A DNA stretch of 64,000 nucleotides, from NCBI GenBank assembly GCA_035358815.1, contig DAOPQC010000001.1, forward strand, positions 96,603 through 160,602. Direction: 5' to 3'. Below the pieces are notes generated by a model. That model saw only the letters and a list, made by a program, of their open reading frames with translations, did not search any database and was not told the origin of the DNA. The translations under genes were made by a program, and so were the position numbers. This document shows positions 33,920 through 41,954 of the stretch, piece after piece (position 1 is the stretch's first letter; every line of letters begins with the position of its first letter). This stretch comes from Thermoanaerobaculales bacterium. GTDB taxonomy: Bacteria; Acidobacteriota; Thermoanaerobaculia; Thermoanaerobaculales; Sulfomarinibacteraceae.

Positions 33920-35545
33920 ATGCGTCTGATCGGGCTGTTGGGGATGCTGGTGATACTCGCGCTCGCCTGGGCCATGTCGTACCACCGCACCGCGGTGCGC
34001 CTGCGCACGGTGGCTTGGGGCATCGGCCTCCAGGTGCTGTTCGCCGTGATCGTGCTTCGCCAGGACTTCTGGAGCTTCGCCGGCATGGGCGTCTTCGGGC
34101 TGCTGCTGGTGGTTTTCCTGCTGCAGGCCGACCACGCGCGCCTCGGCCGTGGTTGGGGGGCGACCGCCGTGCTGTCCGCCGCCGCGATCGTCGCCGGGTT
34201 CGTGCTCGTGCGCTGGCTTCCCGCGATCCTGCCGGCGCTGCTCGCGTTGCTCGTGGTGGCCCTGCTGGTCAATGGCAAGCTCCGGCTCGCGCAGCCGGCA
34301 CAGCGCTACATGGCGGCGCTGCTGGTGGTCTCGGGCATCGGGTGGCTGATTGCGGGCGGCCACTACGGCCAGCAGGTGATAGCCGCCGTCTCCGACCAGG
34401 TGACGAACTTCCTCAGCCTGTCCGACTACGGCTCCAAGTTCGTGTTCGGGAACCTGGCCGACTCCCGGTACTTCTTCCCCGACTCGGAGTCCGGCTGGCC
34501 GGGCTTCGGGTTCCAGATCGCTTTCAAGGTGCTGCCGACCATCGTCTTCTTCGGCAGCTTCATGAGCGTCCTCTACTACCTCGGCATCATCCAGCGCGTC
34601 ATCGGGGGCATGGCCGCCTTCATGCGCTGGACGATCGGCACCAGCGGCGCCGAGACCCTATCCTGCACCGCCAACATCTTCGTCGGCCAGACCGAAGCGC
34701 CGCTGCTCATCAAGCCCTTCCTGGACGACCTGACGAAGTCGGAGCTGCTGACCGTGATGGTCGGCGGGTTCGCGACCATCGCGGGCGGCGTCATGGCCGG
34801 TTACATTGCCATGGGCATCCCTGCCGGGTACCTGATCGCCGCCAGCGTGATGGGGGCCCCGGCCGCCCTGGTGATGGGCAAGATCGTCTTCCCGGAGCTC
34901 GAGCACTCACGGACCGCCGGCGACGTCGCGCTGCCCGACATCAAGGTCGGCGACAACGTCATCGAGGCGGCCTCGAACGGCATCCTCGACGGCTTCAAGC
35001 TGGCCCTCAACGTGGCTGCGATGCTGATCGGGTTCATGGCTCTCATCGCTGTTGTCGACTCCATGCTGCTGTTCCTCGACCGCATGATCGACGGACGCCT
35101 GCTCGGCGGCACCTACGTCGCCTACGCCTTCGAGACCTTGTGGTCCCCGGCGCATGGCGAGTACCAGGGCGTGTTCCCGGGCTCGCTGCAGACGGTGTTC
35201 GGCTCGCTGCTGCGGCCGCTCGCGTGGCTGATGGGCGTGCCGCGGGCCGACGCGGCGACGGTCGCCAACCTGATCGGCGTCAAGGTCTCGCTCAATGAGT
35301 TCGTCGCCTACAGTGCGCTCTCGAACTACATCAGGGACGGCGTCCTCAGCGAGCGCGGCGTGATCATCTCCACCTACGTGCTGTGCGGCTTCGCCAACTT
35401 CTCGTCGATCGGCATCCAGATCGGCGGCATCTCGGCGCTCGCGCCGAATCGCAGGTCCGATCTGGCCCGGCTCGGCCTGCGGGCGATGTTCGCCGGCGCC
35501 CTGGCCTCCTGCCTGACCGCCACCATCGCCGGCCTCCTGCTGTAA
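33920..35545 (+). CDS. Concentrative nucleoside transporter (CNT/NupC family)
   Basis: 541 residues, about 13 hydrophobic segments. CNT signatures: IAFKVLPTIVFFGSFMSVLYYLGIIQ, GTSGAETLSCTANIFVGQTEAPLLIKPFL (substrate site with GQTEAP) and LNEFVAYSALSNY, GFANFSSIGIQIGGISALAPNRR (sodium/nucleoside site, NF and SIGIQIGG). It imports nucleosides with a cation. It is longer than the ~400-residue bacterial NupC because of extra N-terminal TM helices and a loop insertion (about residues 325-440, including GKIVFPELEHSRTAGD), resembling the larger eukaryotic-type CNTs. The ATG at 33920 is preceded by AAGGGGAG. No nucleoside catabolic gene is adjacent. Confidence 0.88.
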   Translation: MRLIGLLGMLVILALAWAMSYHRTAVRLRTVAWGIGLQVLFAVIVLRQDFWSFAGMGVFGLLLVVFLLQADHARLGRGWGATAVLSAAAIVAGFVLVRWLPAILPALLALLVVALLVNGKLRLAQPAQRYMAALLVVSGIGWLIAGGHYGQQVIAAVSDQVTNFLSLSDYGSKFVFGNLADSRYFFPDSESGWPGFGFQIAFKVLPTIVFFGSFMSVLYYLGIIQRVIGGMAAFMRWTIGTSGAETLSCTANIFVGQTEAPLLIKPFLDDLTKSELLTVMVGGFATIAGGVMAGYIAMGIPAGYLIAASVMGAPAALVMGKIVFPELEHSRTAGDVALPDIKVGDNVIEAASNGILDGFKLALNVAAMLIGFMALIAVVDSMLLFLDRMIDGRLLGGTYVAYAFETLWSPAHGEYQGVFPGSLQTVFGSLLRPLAWLMGVPRADAATVANLIGVKVSLNEFVAYSALSNYIRDGVLSERGVIISTYVLCGFANFSSIGIQIGGISALAPNRRSDLARLGLRAMFAGALASCLTATIAGLLL

Positions 35546-35568
35546 GGGTGGACGGGTGTGACCGAACG

Positions 35569-35634
35569 CGGGAACGGGGACGGGAACGGGAGCAGGAACG
35601 ACGTCGGAAGCGGGCGCGGAAGCGGAAGCGGGCG
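35569..35634 (+). repeat. 6-bp array, eleven in-phase units
   Basis: Hexamers in strict phase: CGGGAA, CGGGGA, CGGGAA, CGGGAG, CAGGAA, CGACGT, CGGAAG, CGGGCG, CGGAAG, CGGAAG, CGGGCG. The order of variants is nearly that of the array at 38634-38699, so the two copies share an ancestor rather than arising by independent slippage. Confidence 0.85.
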
Positions 35635-35680
35635 GGGGGTCCTGCATCGCTGCTAAGATTGCGGCCGGATGGAGGATGCG

Positions 35681-37006
35681 ATGATCCGTCGATCGGCTCT
35701 CGGCTGCGTGCTCGTGGCGGTCGTCGTGATCGGTGCCTGCGATCTGCTCGATCCGGCGCGGCCGACAATCCAGGGCGACACCACCCTGTTCGGCAATCTG
35801 CTCGAGGTTGACCGGCTCGAGGGCGAGGACGAGGCGTGGGGGGTGAGGCTGCGGTTCGGAGTGCCGCGGGCCTTCGCCAAGGCGGAGGCCGCGGGGGGCA
35901 AGCCGACGCCGGCCCTCGAGGAGGGGCTGGTCGCCGACGTCCGGGTGTCGACCGACACGGTGGTGCTGGTCGATGGCAAGCCGTTCTTCGTCGAGGACAT
36001 CGATCCCGGATCGGAGATCGTGGTGCTGCCGGTCCCGGGCACCACCCGCATGGTGGGGACCGCCAACCTGACCGTCGACGCGAGCTACCTGATCGACTTC
36101 GCCACCTACCGGCGCTGGCAGCTGCCAGGCCTGCCCTCGCCGGAGGGCGAGAGTGACGATCGCAGCGATCCCACTCGGATCAACTCGGCCGGCGTCGAGC
36201 ACTCCCCGGTGCCCGTGGCCAACGGCTCGGTGCTCTACTTCGCGGCTCGCCTGCGTCCACCCAAGATGAGCGGCGAGCCGTGGCGCGGGGCGCGCCGCGA
36301 CGGGCTCGTTGAGCCCGGCCCCGGCGAGACGCCAGTGGAGCGGAGCTACCGGACGGAGCTGACGGCGGGCGGTTGGAGCGCGCCGGCGCTGGTCCGGTTC
36401 CCGGAGCTCGACGACGCGGCGCTCCTTAGCGTGTCCTGGGTCTCGGAGGATGAGACCGCCTGCCTGGTGACCGTCGCTCCGGCGGACGGGCCGTCGTGGA
36501 TCGGCAGGTCCGAGCGGCCGTCGCTCACCGCGCCGTGGGGCGAGGTCGAGGTCGTCGAGGCGTTCGGCAGCGACAACGTCGAGGGTGGGGTCTACCTGGC
36601 GGGCAGCGCCACCAAGGTCGTCTTCACCGCCAACTGGGCGGGCAACCCGAGCACCGACCTCGTGCTGTTCGACCCGGCGGTGTCCGAGACACCCCAGCTG
36701 CTGACCCCGCCGATCAACACCGCGGCCAGCGAGTGGGGCGCGCGGGTGGGCCCCGGCAACGAGCTGCTGTTCGTGCGCGGCGACCGCCAGCTCGCGCTGA
36801 TCGAGGGCACGCTGCACCAGGTCCGCATCCCGGCCCCGCATCGGGCAGTCGTCACCGAGGTGTCACCGACCCGGGATGGCGCGTGGGCCTTCCTGTGCCG
36901 GCCGTCCTACCAGCCGGTGGAGGTGGACCAGGACATCTGGGTGGCGCGATGGGTCGGCGGTGGCCGCCTCGGCGAACCGGTGCCGGTCGACGAGTGGCGT
37001 CCGTAG
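35681..37006 (+). CDS. Lipoprotein, possible beta-propeller
   Basis: 441 residues. Lipoprotein signal MIRRSALGCVLVAVVVIGAC: the lipobox VIGAC places the lipidated Cys at 20. The mature protein is rich in Gly, Val and Trp, with repeats of the form ACLVTVAPADG, KVVFTANWAGNPSTDLVLFDP, NELLFVRGDRQLALIEG and GAWAFLCRPS that look like TolB/WD40-type blades. HSPVPVANGSVLYFAARL is another blade. No catalytic motif. It could be a surface-exposed sensor or binding protein. The ATG at 35681 is chosen because GGAGG lies five bases upstream. The stop codon is inside the left arm of a large hairpin. Confidence 0.6.
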   Translation: MIRRSALGCVLVAVVVIGACDLLDPARPTIQGDTTLFGNLLEVDRLEGEDEAWGVRLRFGVPRAFAKAEAAGGKPTPALEEGLVADVRVSTDTVVLVDGKPFFVEDIDPGSEIVVLPVPGTTRMVGTANLTVDASYLIDFATYRRWQLPGLPSPEGESDDRSDPTRINSAGVEHSPVPVANGSVLYFAARLRPPKMSGEPWRGARRDGLVEPGPGETPVERSYRTELTAGGWSAPALVRFPELDDAALLSVSWVSEDETACLVTVAPADGPSWIGRSERPSLTAPWGEVEVVEAFGSDNVEGGVYLAGSATKVVFTANWAGNPSTDLVLFDPAVSETPQLLTPPINTAASEWGARVGPGNELLFVRGDRQLALIEGTLHQVRIPAPHRAVVTEVSPTRDGAWAFLCRPSYQPVEVDQDIWVARWVGGGRLGEPVPVDEWRP

Positions 37007-37126
37007 GAGCGTGCCGGGCACAGGCCCCTGAGTGCCCTTCTGACGAGGTGATTGTGGGTGGCCTGCGCCCGGCCCGCTCCTACGGATCTGGATGCGCTGG
37101 GCGCATCCTGGAAGGTCATTGACCGT
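37001..37126. repeat. Large imperfect hairpin plus two smaller repeats
   Basis: Arms of 26 bases (37001-37026 and 37060-37085), pairing at about 24 positions around a 33-base loop; the arms begin CCGTAGGAGC, a motif common in bacterial REP-like elements. It holds the stop codon of the lipoprotein gene and may act as its terminator. Next come GGATGCGC/GCGCATCC (37090-37108, third copy of that family) and GGAAGGTCATTGACC (about 37110-37124), related to the core of the elements at 4885 and 7948. Confidence 0.7.
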
Positions 37127-37169
37127 CGCTCCCGCTGACCCAGGCACTCTGAGCGAGTCCTCACGCGCG

Positions 37170-37238
37170 CTTGTCACGGCGGCTTGTGACGGCGTCGCCC
37201 ATTGGGCGAAGGCGCAAGCCTATGGCGGAGCCGGATGG
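37170..37238. repeat. TTGTCACGGCG-type repeat overlapping a gene end
   Basis: TTGTCACGGCGGC (37171-37183), then TTGTGACGGCGTCGCCC (37184-37200) and a GGCGAAGGCGCAAGCC / GGCGGAGCCGGA stretch. Related copies are at 40786, 40924, 40944 and, reversed, 63889. This copy runs into the 3' end of the DCC-protein gene, so the last codons of that gene derive from the repeat. Confidence 0.55.
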
Positions 37239-37591
37239 ACGTGCCCGGGGAGCATTCTCCGCGCCCGCGCGATCAGCCGATAGACCGGAGGACCGAGCCA
37301 GCGCACGGGCGGGACGCCGGTGACGCGGGCGAGCCACCGCCACCGGGGCAGCTCCGCCATGATCCGGCGCCAGCCGGCGAAGCCACCGGCAAGGGTGCCG
37401 TCGGCGTCGCGCACCCACATCGAGGCCTCGGCCGCCGCTCGCGGGACCGGCAGCTCGGCGTCGCCAGCGGCGCCGATGTCGCGGAACGCGAGCCGCCGGT
37501 CCGGATCGCGGGCCGTGCACCAGTCGCGCGAGGCACGGCACAGCGGGCACTGCCCGTCGTACCAGACCTCGAGCGATTGGCCTCGCACCAT
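37220..37591 (-). CDS. DCC-family (DUF393) thiol-disulfide-like protein
   Basis: 123 residues. VWYDGQCPLCRASRDW is the DxxCxxC motif that gives the DCC family its name. LAFRDIG, ASMWVRDADGTLAGGFAGWRRIMAELP and VPPVRWLGPPVYRLIARAR follow in the family order. The two Cys residues sit like a thioredoxin active site, and redox activity is suspected but not proven for the family. GAGGGTGG precedes the ATG. The C-terminal end coincides with an intergenic repeat and may have been extended by it. Divergent from the arsR-like gene. Confidence 0.85.
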   Translation of the reverse strand: MVRGQSLEVWYDGQCPLCRASRDWCTARDPDRRLAFRDIGAAGDAELPVPRAAAEASMWVRDADGTLAGGFAGWRRIMAELPRWRWLARVTGVPPVRWLGPPVYRLIARARRMLPGHVHPAPP

Positions 37592-37640
37592 CTGTCCACC
37601 CTCTACTTCAACCGGGAGCGCCTGTCGTCAAGTCCCGGGA

Positions 37641-37671
37641 TTGACATTATTTAAGGAAATGCTAATTTAGC
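37641..37671 (+). promoter_or_regulatory. Promoter with overlapping palindromic operator, ArsR-type gene
   Basis: TTGACA (37641-37646), 16-base spacer, TAATTT (37663-37668). A perfect palindrome GCTAA-T-TTAGC (37661-37671) covers the -10 box, the arrangement expected for an autorepressing ArsR/SmtB protein. The -10 box ends six bases before the ATG at 37675, so the mRNA would begin at or very near the start codon. Confidence 0.7.
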
Positions 37672-37674
37672 AAT

Positions 37675-38079
37675 ATGAAGATTGAGTCGTTTGGTGGCAG
37701 CCACGTGACCATGGCACCGGGGCCGGAGGTGGTCGACTGCATCGCTCCGGACCGCACGTCGCAGGAGCTCCTCGCGCTGCGGCGCGCGCTGGCGAGCAAC
37801 CGCGTCCGGCTGCGCCAGGCGGCCGACCACTTCGCACTGCTCGCCGGCGAGACCAGGCTGAAGATCCTCGCCCTGCTCCGCCACGCCGGCGAGCTGTGCG
37901 TCTGCGACCTCGCGACGGTGCTCGAGATGACCCCGGCGGCGGTGTCCCAGCACCTCGGCCGGCTGCGGGCCGGCGGCCTGGTCCAGGCCCGCCGTGACGG
38001 CATGACCACGTTCTACCGGTGCTGCGGCGCCCCCGGCTCGCCGCCGGCGGTGCCGACGCTGACCGTGGAGGAGGGCTGA
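37675..38079 (+). CDS. ArsR/SmtB-family metal-responsive repressor
   Basis: 134 residues. Winged helix: ADHFALLAGETRLKILALLRHAGELCVCDLATVLEMTPAAVSQHLGRLRAGGLVQARRDGMTTFY. The ELCVCDL motif in helix 3 is the classical ArsR/CadC-type metal site. Additional Cys residues near the C terminus (YRCCGAP) and Cys23 could complete it. It would release DNA on binding a soft metal or metalloid. It is four bases upstream of a metal-binding lipoprotein gene, with which it must share a transcript. The first ~30 residues are poorly conserved, and the start could be an internal ATG at 37711 if the message is not leaderless. Confidence 0.88.
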   Translation: MKIESFGGSHVTMAPGPEVVDCIAPDRTSQELLALRRALASNRVRLRQAADHFALLAGETRLKILALLRHAGELCVCDLATVLEMTPAAVSQHLGRLRAGGLVQARRDGMTTFYRCCGAPGSPPAVPTLTVEEG

Positions 38080-38082
38080 GCC

Positions 38083-38418
38083 ATGACCGCGACCGTGAGG
38101 CCCGCAGCCTGCCTGCTGTCGCTCGCGCTGCTGATGGTGGCGGCGTGCTCGCCGCCGGAAGGCCGGCCTCCAGAGGCCGTGCGGACCGTGTTCACGGTCT
38201 CCGGCATGCACTGCGACAGCTGCAACGCCGCCGTCTCCGCAGCGCTTGAGGGAGCCGATGGCGTGCTCGAGGCGTCGGCCGATTACACCAAGGGCCAGGC
38301 GGCGGCGGTGTACCGGGCGAAGCGGGTGTCGGCCGAGGAGCTGAAGGCCGAGATCGAGAAGCTCGGCTACACGGTCACGGCGATGACCACCACTCCCGTC
38401 GCGACCCCCAGTCCGTAG
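38083..38418 (+). CDS. Heavy-metal-associated (HMA) domain lipoprotein
   Basis: 111 residues. Lipoprotein signal peptide with lipobox MVAAC (Cys22), then FTVSGMHCDSCNAAVSAAL, the GMxCxxC metal site of HMA domains, and the rest of the ferredoxin-like fold (ADGVLEASADYTKGQAAAVY, SAEELKAEIEKLGYTV). It resembles MerP or a copper chaperone but is tethered to the membrane as a lipoprotein. Soft metals such as mercury, copper or cadmium are the probable ligands. Co-transcribed with the ArsR gene, so it should be metal-induced. No transporter or reductase follows it here. Confidence 0.85.
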   Translation: MTATVRPAACLLSLALLMVAACSPPEGRPPEAVRTVFTVSGMHCDSCNAAVSAALEGADGVLEASADYTKGQAAAVYRAKRVSAEELKAEIEKLGYTVTAMTTTPVATPSP

Positions 38419-38435
38419 GCCCTGCTCCCTTTCCC

Positions 38436-38746
38436 CGCCCGCTTCCGCTTCCGCGTCCGGGAGGCGAGGCGAGTTCGCGGACAGCACGTCCTGCGGGCGT
38501 GCCTTCCTTGGCGATTTCGGGATCACGTTCTTCCCGGATACGTGCTCGCGACCCGGAATCGCCGAAGGTGGTTCCCTCAGGGAGCGCTTCCAGAGAACCG
38601 ACGCGAAGCGCACTCGGGGACGAAGCGAACGAGCGGGGACGGGAACGGGATCGGGAACGAATCCGGAAGCGGAGGCGGGCGCGGAAGCGAAAGAGGAAGG
38701 GGGGTGGGCGCTATCCCCCAGATCCTAGATCCTATCCCTTGGTGGG
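38436..38746. repeat. Inverted hexamer arrays followed by heptamer array
   Basis: In this 347-base gap: a short reverse hexamer array (38436-38459; CGCCCG, CTTCCG twice, CGTCCG), about 175 bases without a gene, a forward hexamer array (38634-38699, eleven in-phase units from CGGGGA to AGGAAG), a GGGGTGGGCGC link, and five in-phase heptamers (38712-38746: TATCCCC, CAGATCC, TAGATCC, TATCCCT, TGGTGGG). The order hexamers, link, heptamers recurs at 40734-40843 (reversed) and 63279-63364. Confidence 0.85.
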
Positions 38747-38753
38747 CGGGGGC

Positions 38754-38759
38754 TATACT
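38754..38759 (+). promoter_or_regulatory. -10-like box, leaderless arrangement
   Basis: TATACT, six bases before the ATG at 38766, directly after the heptamer array. The intervening bases are all C, so there is no ribosome-binding site. The -35 region would fall inside the heptamers. Confidence 0.4.
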
Positions 38760-38765
38760 CCCCCC

Positions 38766-39290
38766 ATGCCGGGCCGCGCGCTCGCTGACCCGAAGATCCG
38801 CCGCGCCTACATCGCCACCAAGCTGGTGGTGTTCGGGGTGGCCGCGGTCCTCACCTGGCCGCTCGCCGAGGCGATCGGACCGCAGGCATGGTGGGGCCTC
38901 GCGATCTTCGGCGTGGTGCTGATCGCTCTCGGCGCTGCCGTGCTGGGGATGCCGGCTCGCACCGGCAGGGTTGCCGACGACCGTGCCCAGGCCGACGATG
39001 CCCCTGGCTCGGAGCCGGAGCAGGTCGTCGAGCTGCCGGTCGAGGACTTCATCGATCTCCACAACTTCGAGCCGCGCGACATCCCGGGTGTGGTCGATGA
39101 GTACCTGCAGGCCGCCCACGAGCGCGGGTATCGGGAGGTCCGTCTGATCCACGGCCGCGGCATCGGGGTGCAGCGCGAGCGGGTGCGCAGCGTGCTGGCG
39201 AAGCATCCGCTGGTCGCCGAGTTCAGCGACGCGCCCCCGGACCGCGGCGGCTGGGGCGCCACCATCGTCCGCCTGAAAAACGGTTCGTAA
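38766..39290 (+). CDS. Membrane-anchored Smr-domain protein
   Basis: 174 residues. Two TM helices (about 17-36 and 42-62), a polar acidic linker, and a C-terminal Smr domain: VEDFIDLHNFEPRDIPGVVDEYLQAA, GYREVRLIHGRGIGVQRERVRSVLAKHPLV and GGWGATIVRL. DLH and HGRG are the Smr motifs. Soluble Smr domains of MutS2 cut or bind branched DNA or RNA on stalled ribosomes; a TM-anchored version would work at the membrane face. No upstream partner. The gene lacks a Shine-Dalgarno sequence. Confidence 0.8.
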   Translation: MPGRALADPKIRRAYIATKLVVFGVAAVLTWPLAEAIGPQAWWGLAIFGVVLIALGAAVLGMPARTGRVADDRAQADDAPGSEPEQVVELPVEDFIDLHNFEPRDIPGVVDEYLQAAHERGYREVRLIHGRGIGVQRERVRSVLAKHPLVAEFSDAPPDRGGWGATIVRLKNGS

Positions 39291-39307
39291 GCCTGTTTTT
39301 ATTACTT

Positions 39308-39353
39308 CCTGCGTTTCGGGTCGCCGCTGCAGGCGGCGAGCCCGAAAGGCAGG
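39308..39353. terminator. Long hairpin between convergent Smr and asnS genes
   Basis: A roughly 20-bp stem with one mismatch and one bulge (39308-39327 with 39333-39353) and a TGCAG loop. A T run (39295-39299) lies on the plus-strand 5' side, so it does not form a canonical intrinsic terminator in either direction. Confidence 0.5.
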
Positions 39354-39373
39354 AACCGAGGTCTACGAGGCAA

Positions 39374-40678
39374 TCACGGATATAGCCTGTTGATCAGGCG
39401 CGGGAAGGGAATGCACTCACGCAGGTGCGGCACGCCGCACAGCCAGGCCACGCAGCGCTCGATGCCCATGCCGAACCCGGCGTGCGGGAAGGAGCCGTAC
39501 CTGCGGACGTCGAGGTACCACTCGTAGGCCTCGCGCGGCAGCCCGTGGATCGCGATCTGGTGCTCGAGGTGCTCGAGCGAGTCGGAGCGCACCGAGCCGC
39601 CGATGATTTCGCCGTAACCCTCGGGCGCGAGGACGTCGACCGCCAGCGCGCGGGTCGGGTCGGCGGGGTCGGGCTGCATGTAGAAGGCCTTGATGTGAGC
39701 CGGGTACCTGGTGACCATCACCGGGCGGTCGAACTGCTCGGCGAGCACGGTCTCGTCGTCGCCGCCGAAGTCGCCGCCGAACTCGATCTGCTGGCCGAGG
39801 GCCTGCAGCTTGACGACGGCGTCGCCGTAGTCGATGCGCGGGTAGGGGCGGTGGGTCGCGGGCTCGAGCTTGGAGACGTCCCGCTCGAGGCGCTCGAGGT
39901 CGAGGCGGCAGCGGTCCATGATCCGCGCCACCAGCTCGGCCAGGAACTCCTCGCACAGGTGGAGCAGGCCGTCGAAGTCCATCCACGCGACCTCGGGCTC
40001 GACCATCCAGAACTCGGTGAGGTGGCGGCGGGTCTTCGACTTCTCGGCGCGAAAGGTCGGGCCGAAGCAGTAGACCTTGCCGAGCGCCGCGGCCGCCGGC
40101 TCGAGGTAGAGCTGGCCGGACTGCGAGAGGTAGGCCTTGGCCTCGCCGAAGTAGTCGGTCTCGAACAGCGACGAGGTGCCCTCGGCCGCCGCCGGGGTCA
40201 GGATCGGCGAGTCGATCAGCGTGTAGGAGCGGCTGTGGAAGAAGTCGCGGATCGCCTGGCTGAGCTCGGAGCGGACGCGCATGATCGCGTGCTGGCGCCG
40301 CGAGCGCAGCCACAGGTGGCGATGGTTGAGCAGGAAGTCCGGGCCATGGTCCTTCTTGCCGATCGGGTACTCGGGCGCGAGCTGGACCGTCTCGATGCTG
40401 GTCACCTTGAGCTCGAAGCCGCCGGGCGCGCGCTCGTCCGCCACCAGGGTGCCGGTGACCACCACCGACGACTCCTGGGTCAGGGCGACCGCCGCCTCCC
40501 ACACCGCGGGGTCGACCTCCGGCTCGAAGACCACGCACTGCAGGTAGCCGAAGCCGTCGCGCAGGATGATGAAGCGCAGCTTCCCCTTCTTGCGCCAGTT
40601 GTAGACCCATCCCCGCAGGGTGACGGTCTCCCCGGCGTGGGCGTCGAGCTCGGCGATGGTGATCACGGCAGGCGGCAT
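39374..40678 (-). CDS. asnS: Asparaginyl-tRNA synthetase
   Basis: 434 residues, class IIb synthetase. OB-fold anticodon domain (about 1-110: VTLRGWVYNWRKKGKLRFIILRDGFGYLQCV), then motif 2 FRAEKSKTRRHLTEFWMVEPEVAW and motif 3 GFGMGIERCVAWLCGVPHLRECIPFPR. SQSGQLYLEPAAAALGKVYCFGPTFRAE is the catalytic-site loop. TSSLFETDYFG agrees with AsnRS rather than AspRS. Archaeal-type size. It charges tRNA-Asn in the cytosol. GGGGAG lies upstream of the ATG. Confidence 0.95.
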   Translation of the reverse strand: MPPAVITIAELDAHAGETVTLRGWVYNWRKKGKLRFIILRDGFGYLQCVVFEPEVDPAVWEAAVALTQESSVVVTGTLVADERAPGGFELKVTSIETVQLAPEYPIGKKDHGPDFLLNHRHLWLRSRRQHAIMRVRSELSQAIRDFFHSRSYTLIDSPILTPAAAEGTSSLFETDYFGEAKAYLSQSGQLYLEPAAAALGKVYCFGPTFRAEKSKTRRHLTEFWMVEPEVAWMDFDGLLHLCEEFLAELVARIMDRCRLDLERLERDVSKLEPATHRPYPRIDYGDAVVKLQALGQQIEFGGDFGGDDETVLAEQFDRPVMVTRYPAHIKAFYMQPDPADPTRALAVDVLAPEGYGEIIGGSVRSDSLEHLEHQIAIHGLPREAYEWYLDVRRYGSFPHAGFGMGIERCVAWLCGVPHLRECIPFPRLINRLYP

Positions 40679-40730
40679 CGGTGTTCTCCCCGGAGGGGGG
40701 ATTGTAGCTCATGGCCCACGTCTCCACCCG

Positions 40731-41056
40731 CCCAGGGGTTAGGGGATAGGATCTGGGGGATAGGCTTGCCGTCCGTTCCCGCTCCTGTCACGGCGTAGCC
40801 GAAGGCGGAGCCGGATCCGTTCCCGTTCCCGTCCCCGTTCCCGGTCTCCTCCTGCACTCCCGGATTCGATCCGCCCGCCGCAACGTCGGGGTCCGGGACC
40901 TATGGGATAGGCCACCACCCGCCTGTCACGGCGACGCCTGACCTGTCACCGCGTAGCCCGCAGGACGAAGACAGGCGCCGGTCTCCGTGCCCGATTCTTC
41001 TCCCTCACCTGAGCGACGCTCGGGAACGGGAACGGGAACGGGGACGGGAACGAGAG
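40731..41056. repeat. Composite heptamer-hexamer element, inverted hexamer partner
   Basis: The 442-base gap between asnS and rsmA holds no gene. Reading left to right: heptamers AGGGGTT, AGGGGAT, AGGATCT, GGGGGAT (40734-40761), reverse hexamers (TTCCCG at 40776), TGTCACGGCGTAGCC (40786-40800), reverse hexamers 40814-40843 (GATCCG, TTCCCG twice, TCCCCG, TTCCCG), two more TGTCAC(C/G)GCG copies (40924, 40944) and forward hexamers 41021-41056 (CGGGAA three times, CGGGGA, CGGGAA, CGAGAG). The rsmA promoter must lie in or just after the last array. Confidence 0.85.
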
Positions 41057-41120
41057 CAGCGGCGGGGTTGACCGGATGCGGGCGGGGCGGCATGATCTGC
41101 ACCCGGTACAGCAGAGCACC

Positions 41121-41930
41121 ATGGGTCGCCCCAAGCGCCGCCGCCTCGGCCAGAACTTCCTGGTCGACCGCACCATCGCGCAGCGGATCGTGGCGCTGCT
41201 CGAGGCCGAGCCGTCGCGCGTGCTCGAGATCGGTCCCGGCCGCGGTGCGCTGACCGAGCACCTCGGCGAGCGCTTCGGCCGCGTGCTGGCGCTCGAGCTC
41301 GACCGCGGCCTCGCCGACGAGTTGCGAGCGCGCTTCCGGGACAGTTCGGTCGGGGTGGTGCACGCTGACGCCCTCCACGACTCGTTCGATCCCCTGCTCG
41401 CGGGCGAGGCGCCGTGGCAGGTCGCGTCGAACCTGCCGTACTCGGTGGGGACCGCCATCCTGCGGCGAATGCTGCCGCGCCACGACCTCTTCACCAGGCT
41501 GGTGGTGATGCTGCAGCGCGAGGTGGCGGAGCGCGTGGTGGCGAAGCCCGGCGACCGCAACCACGGCCTGCTCGCGCTCGAGCGCGCCGCCTGGGCCGAG
41601 GCCGCGATTGCCTTCCACGTCTCGCCCCACGCCTTCCGGCCGCGGCCGCGGGTGGTGTCGAGCGTGCTGATTCTCGACCTGCGGCCGCCGGCGGCTGACC
41701 CGGCGGCGCTGGCGGCCGGCCTCGCCCTCGCCGCGCACGCCCTCAACCACCCGCGCAAGATGCTTTCCAACGCCCTGCGGCCGCTGGCTGACGCCGGCCG
41801 CATCGCCGCCGCCGGCATCGACCCCGAGGCGCGGCCGGCGACCATCGACCTGGCGTCCTGGCTCCGCCTCGCCTCGGTCTCGGGGGGCAACGGTGGATGC
41901 GGCTCCAGCGCTGCCCCCGACAGGCGCTGA
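41121..41930 (+). CDS. rsmA: 16S rRNA dimethyladenosine transferase (KsgA)
   Basis: 269 residues. It dimethylates two adjacent adenosines near the 3' end of 16S rRNA. RRRLGQNFLVDRTIAQRIV, VLEIGPGRGALTEHL (SAM motif I), VLALELDRGL, DALHDSFDPL, QVASNLPYSVGTAIL (motif IV NLPY) and FRPRPRVVSSVL are all present. The C-terminal helical domain is somewhat short, with a Gly/Ser-rich tail (SVSGGNGGCGSS). The gene is followed after 24 bases by the giant kinase, and TAGAAT at 41931-41936 could be a separate promoter for it. Confidence 0.95.
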   Translation: MGRPKRRRLGQNFLVDRTIAQRIVALLEAEPSRVLEIGPGRGALTEHLGERFGRVLALELDRGLADELRARFRDSSVGVVHADALHDSFDPLLAGEAPWQVASNLPYSVGTAILRRMLPRHDLFTRLVVMLQREVAERVVAKPGDRNHGLLALERAAWAEAAIAFHVSPHAFRPRPRVVSSVLILDLRPPAADPAALAAGLALAAHALNHPRKMLSNALRPLADAGRIAAAGIDPEARPATIDLASWLRLASVSGGNGGCGSSAAPDRR

Positions 41931-41954
41931 TAGAATCCTCACAGGATCATCGAC

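Noticed and set aside
34907..36841. Minus-strand open frame spanning the CNT transporter and the lipoprotein
   Set aside because: It crosses two well-supported genes and a hexamer array and has no recognisable domain.
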